Positions 36,268-44,306 of a stretch of 64,000 nt of DNA are shown piece after piece (within the stretch, counting starts at the first letter, position 1; each line of letters begins with the position of its first letter). A program made the translations under genes and the position numbers. Source of the stretch: an uncultured Collinsella sp. Its GTDB lineage: Bacteria > Actinomycetota > Coriobacteriia > Coriobacteriales > Coriobacteriaceae. The notes under the pieces were generated by a model. That model ran no database searches. It worked only from the letters and a program-made list of their open reading frames with translations, and was not told the DNA's origin. The stretch lies in contig CATYVQ010000005.1 of assembly GCA_958413895.1 (NCBI GenBank), positions 1 to 64,000 on the forward strand. The letters run 5' to 3'.

Positions 36268-37518
36268 CTACGCCCGCTCCTGCAGGGCGTAGATGGACTT
36301 ATCCATGTTGAACAGGTAAGCCACAACGCAGACAATAATGAACATCGGCAAGTTACCAAAGCCGAAGACTTCGCAGCCAATAAGGATGGGTGCGAGCAGC
36401 GTATTGGTGGCGCTGCCAAAGACGGCTGCGTAGCCCAGTGAGGCGCAGAGCTCGACGGGCATGCCGAGAATCCCGGCGAGTACGACACCCAGGCTGGCTC
36501 CGATGGAGAACAACGGCGTCACCTCGCCACCCTGATATCCTGCGGCAAGCGTGGTAATGGTGAGTGCGAATTTGAGTGCCCAGTCCCAAGGTATGATGGC
36601 GACCTTGCCGTCACCGTCGAGCGCCGCGGATATCAGATTGGTGCCAAGCCCGCAGTATCGACCCTGCCATAGTGCGAACAGAATCGCCGATAACGCGATG
36701 CCCATAACGGCGATGCGTGCATAGGGGTTGGGGAACAGCCGCGCCGCAAGTGTTTTGGCATGTGCAAGGCACCAGGCAAAGGCGCCGCCCACCATACCAA
36801 ACGCGATGCCCAACAGTGCCAGCCGTCCAAGACCGGGGAGGTCGAGCGCATACGAGGCGGTAACGGCGACCTCGAACTTCTCGAGCCCCAGGGCGCCGGA
36901 GGTCATGCTTGCGGCAAGTGAAGCCGTAAGCGCGGGGAGCAACGCGCGGTATTCCATGCGTCCGGCGACCAGCACTTCGATAGCAAAGACCGTAGCAGCG
37001 AGCGGCGTTCGAAAGAGTCCGGCAAAGCCAGCGGCCATACCAATGAGCAAAAACGTGTTGCCGGGGTTTCGGAAAGGTAGACGCCTGCCGATCCAGTGCG
37101 AGACGGTTGCACCAATCTGCACGGCCACGCCCTCGCGCCCCGCACTGCCGCCAAAGAGGTGCGTCCCCCACGTGCTCAACATAATGAGCGGCACCAAACG
37201 CGGGGAGATGGCATCCTCGCGTCCGTGACCTACGTCAAATACCAGGCTCATGCCCCGATCGGTGCCTTTGCCCCAGGTGCGGTAGGCAAATACGATGGCC
37301 AAGCCCATGAGGGCGAGGAAGGGAAGGAGCAGTGCGATGTGTTCGTCGCGGAAGGCGCCGATTGCCAGAAGCACGCGTCCAAAGAGTGCGCAGATGGCGC
37401 CAACGATGATGCCGATAGGGATTCCGACGGCACCCATAAGCACGAGGCCGCTATAGGTGTTGAGCAAGCGTTTGATTCTGCTCGATGCGTTGCTTTCCGA
37501 CATTTTGCTTTCCGACAC
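36268..37518 (-). CDS. ClC family channel/antiporter, probably fluoride-type
   Basis: A 416-residue membrane protein of the ClC family with about ten hydrophobic segments. The gating-glutamate motif is GGSAGREGVAVQIG (E129), and the second family motif is GYQGGEVTPLFSIGASLG near 340. GREG followed by V rather than P, GYQGGEVTPLF in the later motif and a short length without CBS domains resemble the CLC-F fluoride/proton antiporters more than chloride ClCs. This subfamily call is an inference from memory of motifs. GTG 37518 or ATG 37503 could be the start. No fluoride riboswitch was recognised upstream. Confidence 0.8.
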   Translation of the reverse strand: MSESKMSESNASSRIKRLLNTYSGLVLMGAVGIPIGIIVGAICALFGRVLLAIGAFRDEHIALLLPFLALMGLAIVFAYRTWGKGTDRGMSLVFDVGHGREDAISPRLVPLIMLSTWGTHLFGGSAGREGVAVQIGATVSHWIGRRLPFRNPGNTFLLIGMAAGFAGLFRTPLAATVFAIEVLVAGRMEYRALLPALTASLAASMTSGALGLEKFEVAVTASYALDLPGLGRLALLGIAFGMVGGAFAWCLAHAKTLAARLFPNPYARIAVMGIALSAILFALWQGRYCGLGTNLISAALDGDGKVAIIPWDWALKFALTITTLAAGYQGGEVTPLFSIGASLGVVLAGILGMPVELCASLGYAAVFGSATNTLLAPILIGCEVFGFGNLPMFIIVCVVAYLFNMDKSIYALQERA

Positions 37519-37688
37519 TTGCTCTCTTGATAGAAAAAGAGCTGGAGTTGCGCATCGTTGAGAGGCTTTCCAGCTTTAGCAAAACAAACTTATAAGATGC
37601 GACGGGCCGCGTCAAGATAATTGCTTGACAGCCTAGGAGGCGGCTGGTTGGCTGGCTTAAAACCTAGCGCGTGAAATGACGCTCCACG

Positions 37689-38327
37689 CTATTCAGCGCG
37701 CTTGATAGGATGACGAACCACGGTCTTAAGTTTCTCCGGCGCACACTTGCGTGGATCGGAGAGATAGATTTCGTGATGTAAACGGGTATCTGAGAAGTCG
37801 GGGACATAGCCCTGCTCGGTCGCATATTCATGCATGGCGTCTACGGTTGCCGGCTCGCTGTCGTAGGGTCCGGTATGCATGCATTGAACGCAGAGACCCT
37901 CGTCAACTTTAAGCAGCTCGACGGCAGAAAAGTCCAGTTTCTTTTTGGCCGTGGCTTCCGCGACCGCCCAGTCAAAGTCATCCTGAGTGACGAAATCGGG
38001 CAGGCGGATGCACGAGATAAAGTTGAAATCGTCCTTGCGTACATAATCGATGTCGCCGCTCGGGGAGTCTTGCCACCAGAAGCCCTCGAGCGGCGGTACC
38101 ACAAAGTCGAAATAGCCCTCGATACTCCTTGAGCCTTTCTTTGACATCTTGACGGTATAGGCGATGCCGTAAAGCAGCGGCAGGGCATTTTGATACTCGC
38201 CACCTTCGGTATTTGGGTCGCCCTTTCCGCGAACGGCAACGTAGCTCATAGGCGGGACAGTTATGATACTCGGCTTGCTTGCAGGTCTGTAGAGCTCCTT
38301 GCATTCCTTCTTAAAGTCGAACGCCAT
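37689..38327 (-). CDS. GyrI-like small-molecule-binding protein
   Basis: A 212-residue protein resembling the GyrI-like/SOUL-type effector-binding fold. The N-terminal FKKECKELYRPASKPSIITVP and MSYVAVRGKGDPN, followed by a YGIAYTVKM segment, are typical of stand-alone GyrI-like proteins. Such domains bind xenobiotics in BmrR/Rob regulators, but there is no DNA-binding domain here. Some relatives hydrolyse cyclopropanoids, so an enzymatic role is possible. The ribosome site is aaaggcgg. No functional partner is adjacent. Confidence 0.82.
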   Translation of the reverse strand: MAFDFKKECKELYRPASKPSIITVPPMSYVAVRGKGDPNTEGGEYQNALPLLYGIAYTVKMSKKGSRSIEGYFDFVVPPLEGFWWQDSPSGDIDYVRKDDFNFISCIRLPDFVTQDDFDWAVAEATAKKKLDFSAVELLKVDEGLCVQCMHTGPYDSEPATVDAMHEYATEQGYVPDFSDTRLHHEIYLSDPRKCAPEKLKTVVRHPIKRAE

Positions 38328-38515
38328 GTTGGCCGCCTTTCTGCGTATTGGCCTGCTTAGATAGCGGAATCATATCATAGAAACGAACAGTTGTTCGAAT
38401 GATTTGGCTGACAGATTGAGATGCGTGCGTTGTGTTTGGCGGTCGGCCTGACCCCATCGATGATTTCTCTGCCTCCCCGGCGCCTCATCTATAGCTGCCG
38501 TTTCCCCATATAGAA

Positions 38516-38547
38516 CCTGCCAAAATAAACCCGTCCCTTTTTAGTCG
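38516..38547 (-). repeat. Inverted partial copy of the cctgccaaaaagggacagg repeat
   Basis: aacctgccaaaataaacccgtcccttttta is the reverse complement of the core of the family found at 8582, 42072, 46942 and 48150. It lies about 50 bp upstream of the ABC transporter gene. Confidence 0.7.
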
Positions 38548-38598
38548 GTGCGAAATGGGTAATACTAAAGAGTTATCCGACCAGATGGGAACCGATCG

Positions 38599-39300
38599 AT
38601 GGCTTATATCGAATTCAAAGACGTCATCAAGGCATACGGCGAGGGCGACGCCCGCATTCACGCACTCGACGGCGCGAGCTTTACGGTCGAGCGCGGCGAG
38701 CTCGCCATCATTCTGGGTGCTTCGGGTGCCGGCAAGACCACGGCGCTCAACATTCTGGGCGGCATGGATACGGCGACCTCCGGCACCGTGACGGTGGACG
38801 GGCGCGACGTGAGCTCCGCCAACGAGGCTCAGCTCGTGGAATACCGCCGCGCCGATGTCGGCTTTGTCTTCCAGTTCTACAATCTGGTCCCCAACCTGAC
38901 GGCGCTCGAAAATGTTGAGCTTGCGGCGCAAATCTGCCCCGATTCGCTCGATGCCGAGCAAACGCTTTGCCAGGTTGGCTTGGGTGAGCGCCTCGCCAAC
39001 TTCCCCGCGCAGCTTTCGGGCGGCGAGCAGCAGCGCGTGTCCATTGCCCGCGCGCTGGCAAAGAACCCCAAGCTGCTTTTGTGCGACGAGCCCACGGGCG
39101 CACTTGACTATAAAACCGGCAAGCAGATCTTGCAGCTGCTGCAGGACACTTGCCGCAAGCAGGGCATTACGGTCATCATCATCACCCACAACTCCGCGCT
39201 GGCGCCCATGGCCGATCGTCTGATCCGCTTTAGGAGCGGCCGCGTGGAGAGCGAGACGGTCCAGCAAAATCCCGTGCCTATCGAGACGATCGAGTGGTAG
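38599..39300 (+). CDS. ABC transporter ATP-binding protein, MacB/LolD-like
   Basis: A 233-residue ATPase with Walker [10 protein letters not shown] (about 39-47), Q-loop FVFQFYNL, signature LSGGEQQR, Walker [15 protein letters not shown] and H-loop ITHNS. It is coupled to the large FtsX-type permease encoded next, whose start lies 5 bp past this stop. Such pairs expel lipids, peptides or proteins. The substrate is unknown. The ribosome site is weak (gatggga). Confidence 0.92.
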   Translation: MAYIEFKDVIKAYGEGDARIHALDGASFTVERGELAIILGASGAGKTTALNILGGMDTATSGTVTVDGRDVSSANEAQLVEYRRADVGFVFQFYNLVPNLTALENVELAAQICPDSLDAEQTLCQVGLGERLANFPAQLSGGEQQRVSIARALAKNPKLLLCDEPTGALDYKTGKQILQLLQDTCRKQGITVIIITHNSALAPMADRLIRFRSGRVESETVQQNPVPIETIEW

Positions 39301-39305
39301 CGCCC

Positions 39306-42071
39306 ATGGACCAAGATCGCCAAAACAGCCTACGCCACGACGCGCAGAATACGGAGCGCGAGCAGGATTTTACGACCTACCGTACCGCTCAAAGCTCAAA
39401 CGATATGGTGCCGACGGTTTTTCGCCGCGGCATCTACCGCACAATCCGAGGCAGTCTTAAGCGCTTTTTGTCCATCGTGGTCATCACCGCGCTCGGCGTG
39501 AGCGTGATGTGCGGCCTTAAGGCGGGCTGCGAGGACCTGCGCGATTCGGTCGACGCCTATTTTGACCAGCAGAATGTCTATGACATTAACGTGCAGTCGA
39601 CCTATGGCCTTACGCGCGACGATCTCGCGGCCATCCAAGAGGTCGACGGCGTCGAGACGGCCGAGGGTATCTACACCGAGACCGCCTACACCGCCGTGGG
39701 CACAACGCGCGAGCGCGTGGTCGTGCAGAGTCTCTCCAAGGAGAACATCGATCAGCCGGTGCTGGTGAGCGGCGATTTGCCCGAGAGCGCCGATGAGGTT
39801 GCGGTGACTTCGAAGTTCCTGAAGGCTTCGGGCAAAAAGCTCGGCGATACGGTGAGTTTTGCCGCCAATGACGCAAGTTCATCGAACCAAAGCGCCAAGG
39901 ATCAGTTTGCCGCGGGCGATTACACCATTACGGCCGAGGTCCTCGATCCCACTGATGTGAGCTCCGACTCGACAGTCAACGCCTTTCGCGCTGCTTCGGC
40001 GGCGGACTATAAGTTCTATGTGAGCGAGGACGCCGCGACATCTTCTTCCTACTCCGCGGTCCACGTGATCGTCGAGGGAGCCAAGAGTCTCAACTCCTAT
40101 TCGGATGCCTACGCGGCAAAGATCAATGAGGTCAAGGGCAATATCGAGAAAATCCGTGAGGAGCGTGAGAAGGCGCGTGCTCAGGAGCTGATGGTCGACA
40201 CGCCGGCAAGCTTGGATACGGCCGAGCGCGAGGCGAATATGCTCTTTGGGATTGAACAGGGCAACATCAATCGCATGGCCGAGGGCAGCGAGGAGCGCGT
40301 CCAGGCTCAGGCCGAGTTGGACCAGCGCCGCGCCGCCGCTGACCAGCATTTTGCCGATGCCCGCGCCGAGCTTTCCGATCTGGGCGAATGCTCCTGGTAC
40401 ATCCAGGACCGCGGTAACATCGCAAGCTACTCGAGCGTCGAGAGCGACAGTTCTTCGATCGAGGCCATCGCCACGGTGTTCCCATTTATCTTCTTTGTCG
40501 TCGCTGTGCTCATCAGCCTCACCACCGCCACGCGCATGGTTGAGGAGGAGCGTACACTTATTGGCCTGTACAAGGCGCTCGGCTATTCACGTGGGCGTAT
40601 CCTGTCCAAATACGTGGACTACTCGCTGTGGGCGTGTCTGATCGGCGGCGTGCTTGGCAACATCATCGGATTTGTGGGCCTGCCGCTGTTCCTGTTTACG
40701 GTGTTCGACGACATGTACTCGCTGCCCCAGATGCTGCTTTCGTACGATATCGTGTCGTCGCTCGTGTCGGTAGCGCTGTTTGCCGTGGGCGTGGTGGGCG
40801 CCACGATTATCGCCTGCCGCCACGAGATGGCCGAGACGCCGGCTTCGCTCATGCGTCCCAAGGCGCCGCGTGCCGGCTCACGCATTCTGCTCGAGCGTAT
40901 CGGATTTATCTGGCGCCGCATGGGCTTCTTAAACAAGGTGGCGGCGCGTAACCTGTTCCGCTACAAAAAGCGCGCCTTTATGACCATCTTCGGTATCGCC
41001 GGCTGCACAGCGCTCGTGATCTGCGGTATGGGCATCCGTGACACGTCGGTGGCGCTTTCGCCCAAACAGTACGGGCATATCACGCGCTACGACCTGCTGG
41101 CGGTCGCCAATCCCGACGATTTTTCGCAGACGTGCGCGGCATTGGATGAGCGCAGCGCGGCCAATGATTCCAACGTGACCGTGACCTCAACCCTGCCGAT
41201 TATGACCGACAACGTCACCTTTACGTTTGGTGGCAAGAGCGAGACTGTGCAGCTCATCGTGATTCCCGACGACCGCACGGGTGACTTGGGCGATTACGTG
41301 CGCCTGGAGGATGAGTCCAAAGAACCGCTGTCTTTGCGTGACGGAGACGTGTATCTGAGCAAAAGTTCACAGCTGGTACTGGGGATTCAGCCGGGCGATA
41401 CGGCGCACGTCCAGGATTCGTCGCTCAATGTTGCCAAGGTCAAAGTCAGTGACATTTCGCTCAACTATCTGGGCAACACGCTTTACATGACGCAGGGCAC
41501 CTATGAGCGCGCGTTCGGTCGAAGCGCGCGCCTTAACGGCGTCTTTGTGCTGCTTAAGGGCTCGTCGGCCGATCAGATTGCGTTTAGCAAGAAGCTTAAG
41601 AGCGACGGTTGGCTCACCATCTCGAGCACGGCTGAACATTGGCAGAACTTCGAGGCGAACTTCACTATCATCAATTCCGTCGTGGTGCTCGTGACCTTTA
41701 TGGCGGCGTGCCTATCGTTTGTGGTGGTGTTTACGCTGTCCAACACGAATATCTCCGAGCGCGAGCGCGAGCTGGCGACCATCAAGGTGCTGGGCTTCCG
41801 CCGTGGCGAGGTGCACCACTACGTCAACAAGGAGACGTTGATCCTCACGGCGATCGGCGCTGCGCTGGGCGTGCCGCTGGGCGGCTTGCTGGCCGAGAGC
41901 TTTACCTACATTTTGCAGATGCCGTCGCTGTACTTTGACGTCGAGGTCGAGCCACTGAGCTACGTGCTCGCCGTGCTGCTGGCCTTTGGCTTTACGTTTA
42001 TCGTCAACCTCGCCACCAACCGAACGCTCAACAAGATCGACATGGTCGGCGCCCTCAAGAGCGCCGAGTAG
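39306..42071 (+). CDS. ABC transporter permease with FtsX domains and large external region
   Basis: A membrane protein of about 921 residues. An N-terminal helix (about residues 52-70: RFLSIVVITALGVSVMCGL) is followed by a roughly 330-residue external region with a coiled-coil-like stretch (about 285-365, charged and Ala/Glu-rich). Three FtsX helices lie near 390-510, a second external domain near 560-760, and three C-terminal helices in the last 150 residues. This two-module FtsX layout is common in Gram-positive cell-envelope exporters. GTG 39294 is an alternative start overlapping the ATPase stop. Confidence 0.88.
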   Translation: MDQDRQNSLRHDAQNTEREQDFTTYRTAQSSNDMVPTVFRRGIYRTIRGSLKRFLSIVVITALGVSVMCGLKAGCEDLRDSVDAYFDQQNVYDINVQSTYGLTRDDLAAIQEVDGVETAEGIYTETAYTAVGTTRERVVVQSLSKENIDQPVLVSGDLPESADEVAVTSKFLKASGKKLGDTVSFAANDASSSNQSAKDQFAAGDYTITAEVLDPTDVSSDSTVNAFRAASAADYKFYVSEDAATSSSYSAVHVIVEGAKSLNSYSDAYAAKINEVKGNIEKIREEREKARAQELMVDTPASLDTAEREANMLFGIEQGNINRMAEGSEERVQAQAELDQRRAAADQHFADARAELSDLGECSWYIQDRGNIASYSSVESDSSSIEAIATVFPFIFFVVAVLISLTTATRMVEEERTLIGLYKALGYSRGRILSKYVDYSLWACLIGGVLGNIIGFVGLPLFLFTVFDDMYSLPQMLLSYDIVSSLVSVALFAVGVVGATIIACRHEMAETPASLMRPKAPRAGSRILLERIGFIWRRMGFLNKVAARNLFRYKKRAFMTIFGIAGCTALVICGMGIRDTSVALSPKQYGHITRYDLLAVANPDDFSQTCAALDERSAANDSNVTVTSTLPIMTDNVTFTFGGKSETVQLIVIPDDRTGDLGDYVRLEDESKEPLSLRDGDVYLSKSSQLVLGIQPGDTAHVQDSSLNVAKVKVSDISLNYLGNTLYMTQGTYERAFGRSARLNGVFVLLKGSSADQIAFSKKLKSDGWLTISSTAEHWQNFEANFTIINSVVVLVTFMAACLSFVVVFTLSNTNISERERELATIKVLGFRRGEVHHYVNKETLILTAIGAALGVPLGGLLAESFTYILQMPSLYFDVEVEPLSYVLAVLLAFGFTFIVNLATNRTLNKIDMVGALKSAE

Positions 42072-42120
42072 CCTGCCAAAAAGGGACAGGTTTATTTTGG
42101 CAGGTTTTATCTGGGCAAAC
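42072..42120 (+). terminator. Terminator-like repeat directly after the FtsX permease
   Basis: cctgccaaaa and ttttggcagg pair and are followed by ttttatctgggcaaa. It starts at the base after the permease stop codon. It is a member of the window-wide repeat family, and its hairpin plus U-rich run could terminate transcription. Confidence 0.75.
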
Positions 42121-42187
42121 GCCGGGCAGCCTATAGGTGGCCCGGCGTTTGCCCCGTTTTGCTGGGGATGTTTGTCGTTCGGTGCTC

Positions 42188-42508
42188 TTACTGGCCAATC
42201 CAGTGTTGCGCATAGCTCTTAATGTCCTCGGTAAAACCGTCAAGGTCGTCAAGGGTGATCACGCTGTCGATAAGCAAATTGGCTATCTCGCGGTGCATTG
42301 TGCTGCGGCGAATGTCGTTTGCAATTACGCCTGAGGACAGCTTGTCTCTATTGAGGCTCTCTTCTAGTGCCCAAAATCTACTGGACGCTTCGCTGTCGCC
42401 ATTCAGTATCTCAACGTACTGGCCGATGAGCTTTTCCATATAACGTTCTTGCCATTGAGGAAGCGTTTTCTTAAACAGCTTCCAGTCGCTTTCGGCTACG
42501 TCGCGCAT
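42188..42508 (-). CDS. Small protein of unknown function
   Basis: A 106-residue acidic, probably all-helical soluble protein (start MRDVAESDWKLFKKTLPQW, end AQHWIGQ) with no cysteine or transmembrane segment. I do not recognise a family. ATG 42508 has a clear ggagg site and the frame has normal codon use for the region, so it is likely real. A further in-frame ATG at 42526 lies upstream of the ribosome site. It is an isolated minus-strand gene with repeats on both sides. Confidence 0.7.
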   Translation of the reverse strand: MRDVAESDWKLFKKTLPQWQERYMEKLIGQYVEILNGDSEASSRFWALEESLNRDKLSSGVIANDIRRSTMHREIANLLIDSVITLDDLDGFTEDIKSYAQHWIGQ

Positions 42509-42617
42509 ATGTCCTCCGCTCGTCAAACGGGCTTTTCATTTGCCTTTTATTCTATTTGCTTTTCGCTCTCAGGCGTGGATGAGAGGCTCTCTTTAGCCTT
42601 CGAGATAGGGCTTGAAT

Positions 42618-42793
42618 GGGTCGTATGCCACAAAATGGGCCTATCTACTATGTTTAATTGGATACCCTCAACCATGCCGGGAAAACAAAAAACAAAACCG
42701 CAGGTAGAAGGCCTGTCGATTTTCGAAAAGGCGGTCATGGTTGGCCCCATCGAGTTAAACGTAGTAGATGGCCCCATTTCGTGGCGGACCATC
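42618..42793. repeat. 176-bp element with long imperfect inverted repeats
   Basis: The left arm (about 42618-42679, including gccacaaaatgggcctatct) is complementary to the right arm (about 42730-42793, including agatggccccatttcgtggc) with scattered mismatches over about 60 bp. About 50 bp of A-rich DNA lie between. Short frames inside it are by-products of the symmetry. It is a possible non-autonomous mobile element. Confidence 0.7.
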
Positions 42794-42838
42794 AAACGAA
42801 CGCCGATGCTTGTGCTGTAGCCGCTCCGATCATACGTA

Positions 42839-42905
42839 AGTTGCGGTGGAATAGTTCCTAGATTCAGCCATTTGCGGGCTAAGCAGGAACTATTTCACCG
42901 CAACT
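42839..42905. repeat. Arm-loop-arm inverted repeat, agttgcggtg type (copy 1)
   Basis: agttgcggtggaatagttcc (42839-42858) and ggaactatttcaccgcaact (42886-42905) pair over 20 bp with one mismatch and a 27-nt loop. A second copy with the same arm and loop lengths is at 49199-49265. Confidence 0.85.
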
Positions 42906-42966
42906 GAATTTCAGGCCAGGCACCCGCAGCAAGAAGACGAATAGCCTCGGCGAGTGTGTAAACGAA

Positions 42967-43063
42967 GGGCCCTCCGCCCCCGCCCGACGATTTCGATTGG
43001 CGACCTTTGACGGAGTCAAGGGAGGAGCCATATCGAAATACGTCGGGCGGGGTCGGAGGGCCC
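42967..43063 (-). terminator. Long imperfect hairpin after pfkA
   Basis: Arms 42967-42997 and 43031-43063 (gggccctccgcccccgcccg on one side) pair over about 30 bp with a few mismatches. A smaller cctttgac / gtcaaggg hairpin lies in the loop. It lies 23 bp past the pfkA stop on the minus strand and lacks a U-tract. Confidence 0.65.
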
Positions 43064-43086
43064 GATGGGATGGATTTCGGCCGAGG

Positions 43087-44166
43087 CTATTCGTCGCCGA
43101 AGCTGATGCCCAACGCCTTGGCCTCACGCACCAGATCGCTCTGGGGGTCGACATACTTGAGCTTGCCGGCGACATCCTCGAGCGGCATGTGGCACATCTT
43201 GCCGTCGCGCAGAGCAATCATGTAGCCAAACTCGCCGCGTAGGCAGCCGAGTGCCGCCTCGACGCCGCACTGGGTCGCAAAGATGCGGTCCTGGGCGTCG
43301 GGCTGGCCGCCGCGCTGCGTGTGGCCGGGGATGGCGACGCGGGTCTCGCGACCGGTCTTGGTCTCAATCTCCTTGGCGATGTCGTAGACAATCGACGGGC
43401 TCGTGCGCTCGGCGAGCTTCTTCTTGTACTCTTTCTTGGACAGAGCCGCGTCCTCCTTGGAGATAGCGCCCTCGGCGACGGCCACGATGGTAAAGCGGCT
43501 GCCGGTCTCCATGCGATGTTCGATGGTCTTGATGACGTTGTCCATGTCGTAGGGGATCTCGGGAATCAGGATGACGTCCGCGCCGCCCGCGACGCCGGCG
43601 TACAGCGGAATCCAGCCGACCTTGTGGCCCATGATCTCGATAACGAACACGCGGCCGTGACTCGAGGCAGTGGTGTGGATGTCGTCGATGCACTTGGTGG
43701 CGACGTCGATGGCGCTCGTAAAGCCAAACGTCAGCTCGGTGCCCCAGGTGTCGTTATCGATGGTCTTGGGCAGGGCGATAACGTTGAGGCCCTCTTCGCG
43801 CAGGCGGTTGGCGGTCTTGGTGGAGCCGTTACCGCCCAGCATAAACAGACAGTCGAGCTGCAGCTTATGATAGGTGTGGACCATCGCCGGCACCTTCTCG
43901 ACACCATCGGCCTCGGGGGTATCCAGACGCTTGAACGGTGTGCGGCTCGTGCCCAGGATGGTGCCGCCGCGGGTGAGGATACCGCTAAAATCGGCGGGCG
44001 TCATGACGCGGAACCTGCTGTAGATAAGGCCCTGGTAGCCGTCCTCAAAACCGTAGATCTCGATAGGTTCTTCGCTATTGGTCATAAGCGTTTTGACGAT
44101 GCCGCGCATGGTGGCGTTGAGCGCCTGGCAGTCGCCGCCACTAGTAAGAAGACCGATCCTAAGCAT
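43087..44166 (-). CDS. pfkA: 6-phosphofructokinase
   Basis: A 359-residue PfkA-family enzyme phosphorylating fructose 6-phosphate. Motifs are LTSGGDCQALNA at the N-terminus, MLGGNGSTKTA (about 109-119), PKTIDND (133-139), the substrate region IEIMGHKVGW, and PGHTQRGGQPDAQDR near 285. Residues diagnostic of the phosphoryl donor are mixed: Gly in GGNG argues for ATP, whereas Lys in PKTIDND is typical of pyrophosphate-dependent enzymes. The Asp usual in GGDG is Asn here. The start has ggaagga upstream. It is a monocistronic gene. Confidence 0.93.
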   Translation of the reverse strand: MLRIGLLTSGGDCQALNATMRGIVKTLMTNSEEPIEIYGFEDGYQGLIYSRFRVMTPADFSGILTRGGTILGTSRTPFKRLDTPEADGVEKVPAMVHTYHKLQLDCLFMLGGNGSTKTANRLREEGLNVIALPKTIDNDTWGTELTFGFTSAIDVATKCIDDIHTTASSHGRVFVIEIMGHKVGWIPLYAGVAGGADVILIPEIPYDMDNVIKTIEHRMETGSRFTIVAVAEGAISKEDAALSKKEYKKKLAERTSPSIVYDIAKEIETKTGRETRVAIPGHTQRGGQPDAQDRIFATQCGVEAALGCLRGEFGYMIALRDGKMCHMPLEDVAGKLKYVDPQSDLVREAKALGISFGDE

Positions 44167-44204
44167 GGTGAATCCTTCCGGGCAAGTTATAACATGCGCA
44201 TAAG

Positions 44205-44237
44205 TTTACCCCCGCACACTGTTGATGCGGGGGTAAA
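44205..44237 (-). terminator. Terminator of the choloylglycine-hydrolase-like gene
   Basis: tttacccccgca and tgcgggggtaaa form a 12-bp stem around a 9-nt loop, 70 bp past the minus-strand stop at 44307. It lies just upstream of pfkA. The tail on the minus strand is not strongly U-rich. Confidence 0.7.
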
Positions 44238-44306
44238 ACGTGTTAGCTCAAGCGTATAGAAATGTAAGCAACGTCAGGCCAGCGTAAGGACGACGGTGCC
44301 AGCTCC

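Noticed and set aside
42449..42861. Short frames across the 42.6-kb inverted repeat
   Set aside because: The predicted peptides on both strands mirror each other because the DNA is an imperfect palindrome. No ribosome sites.
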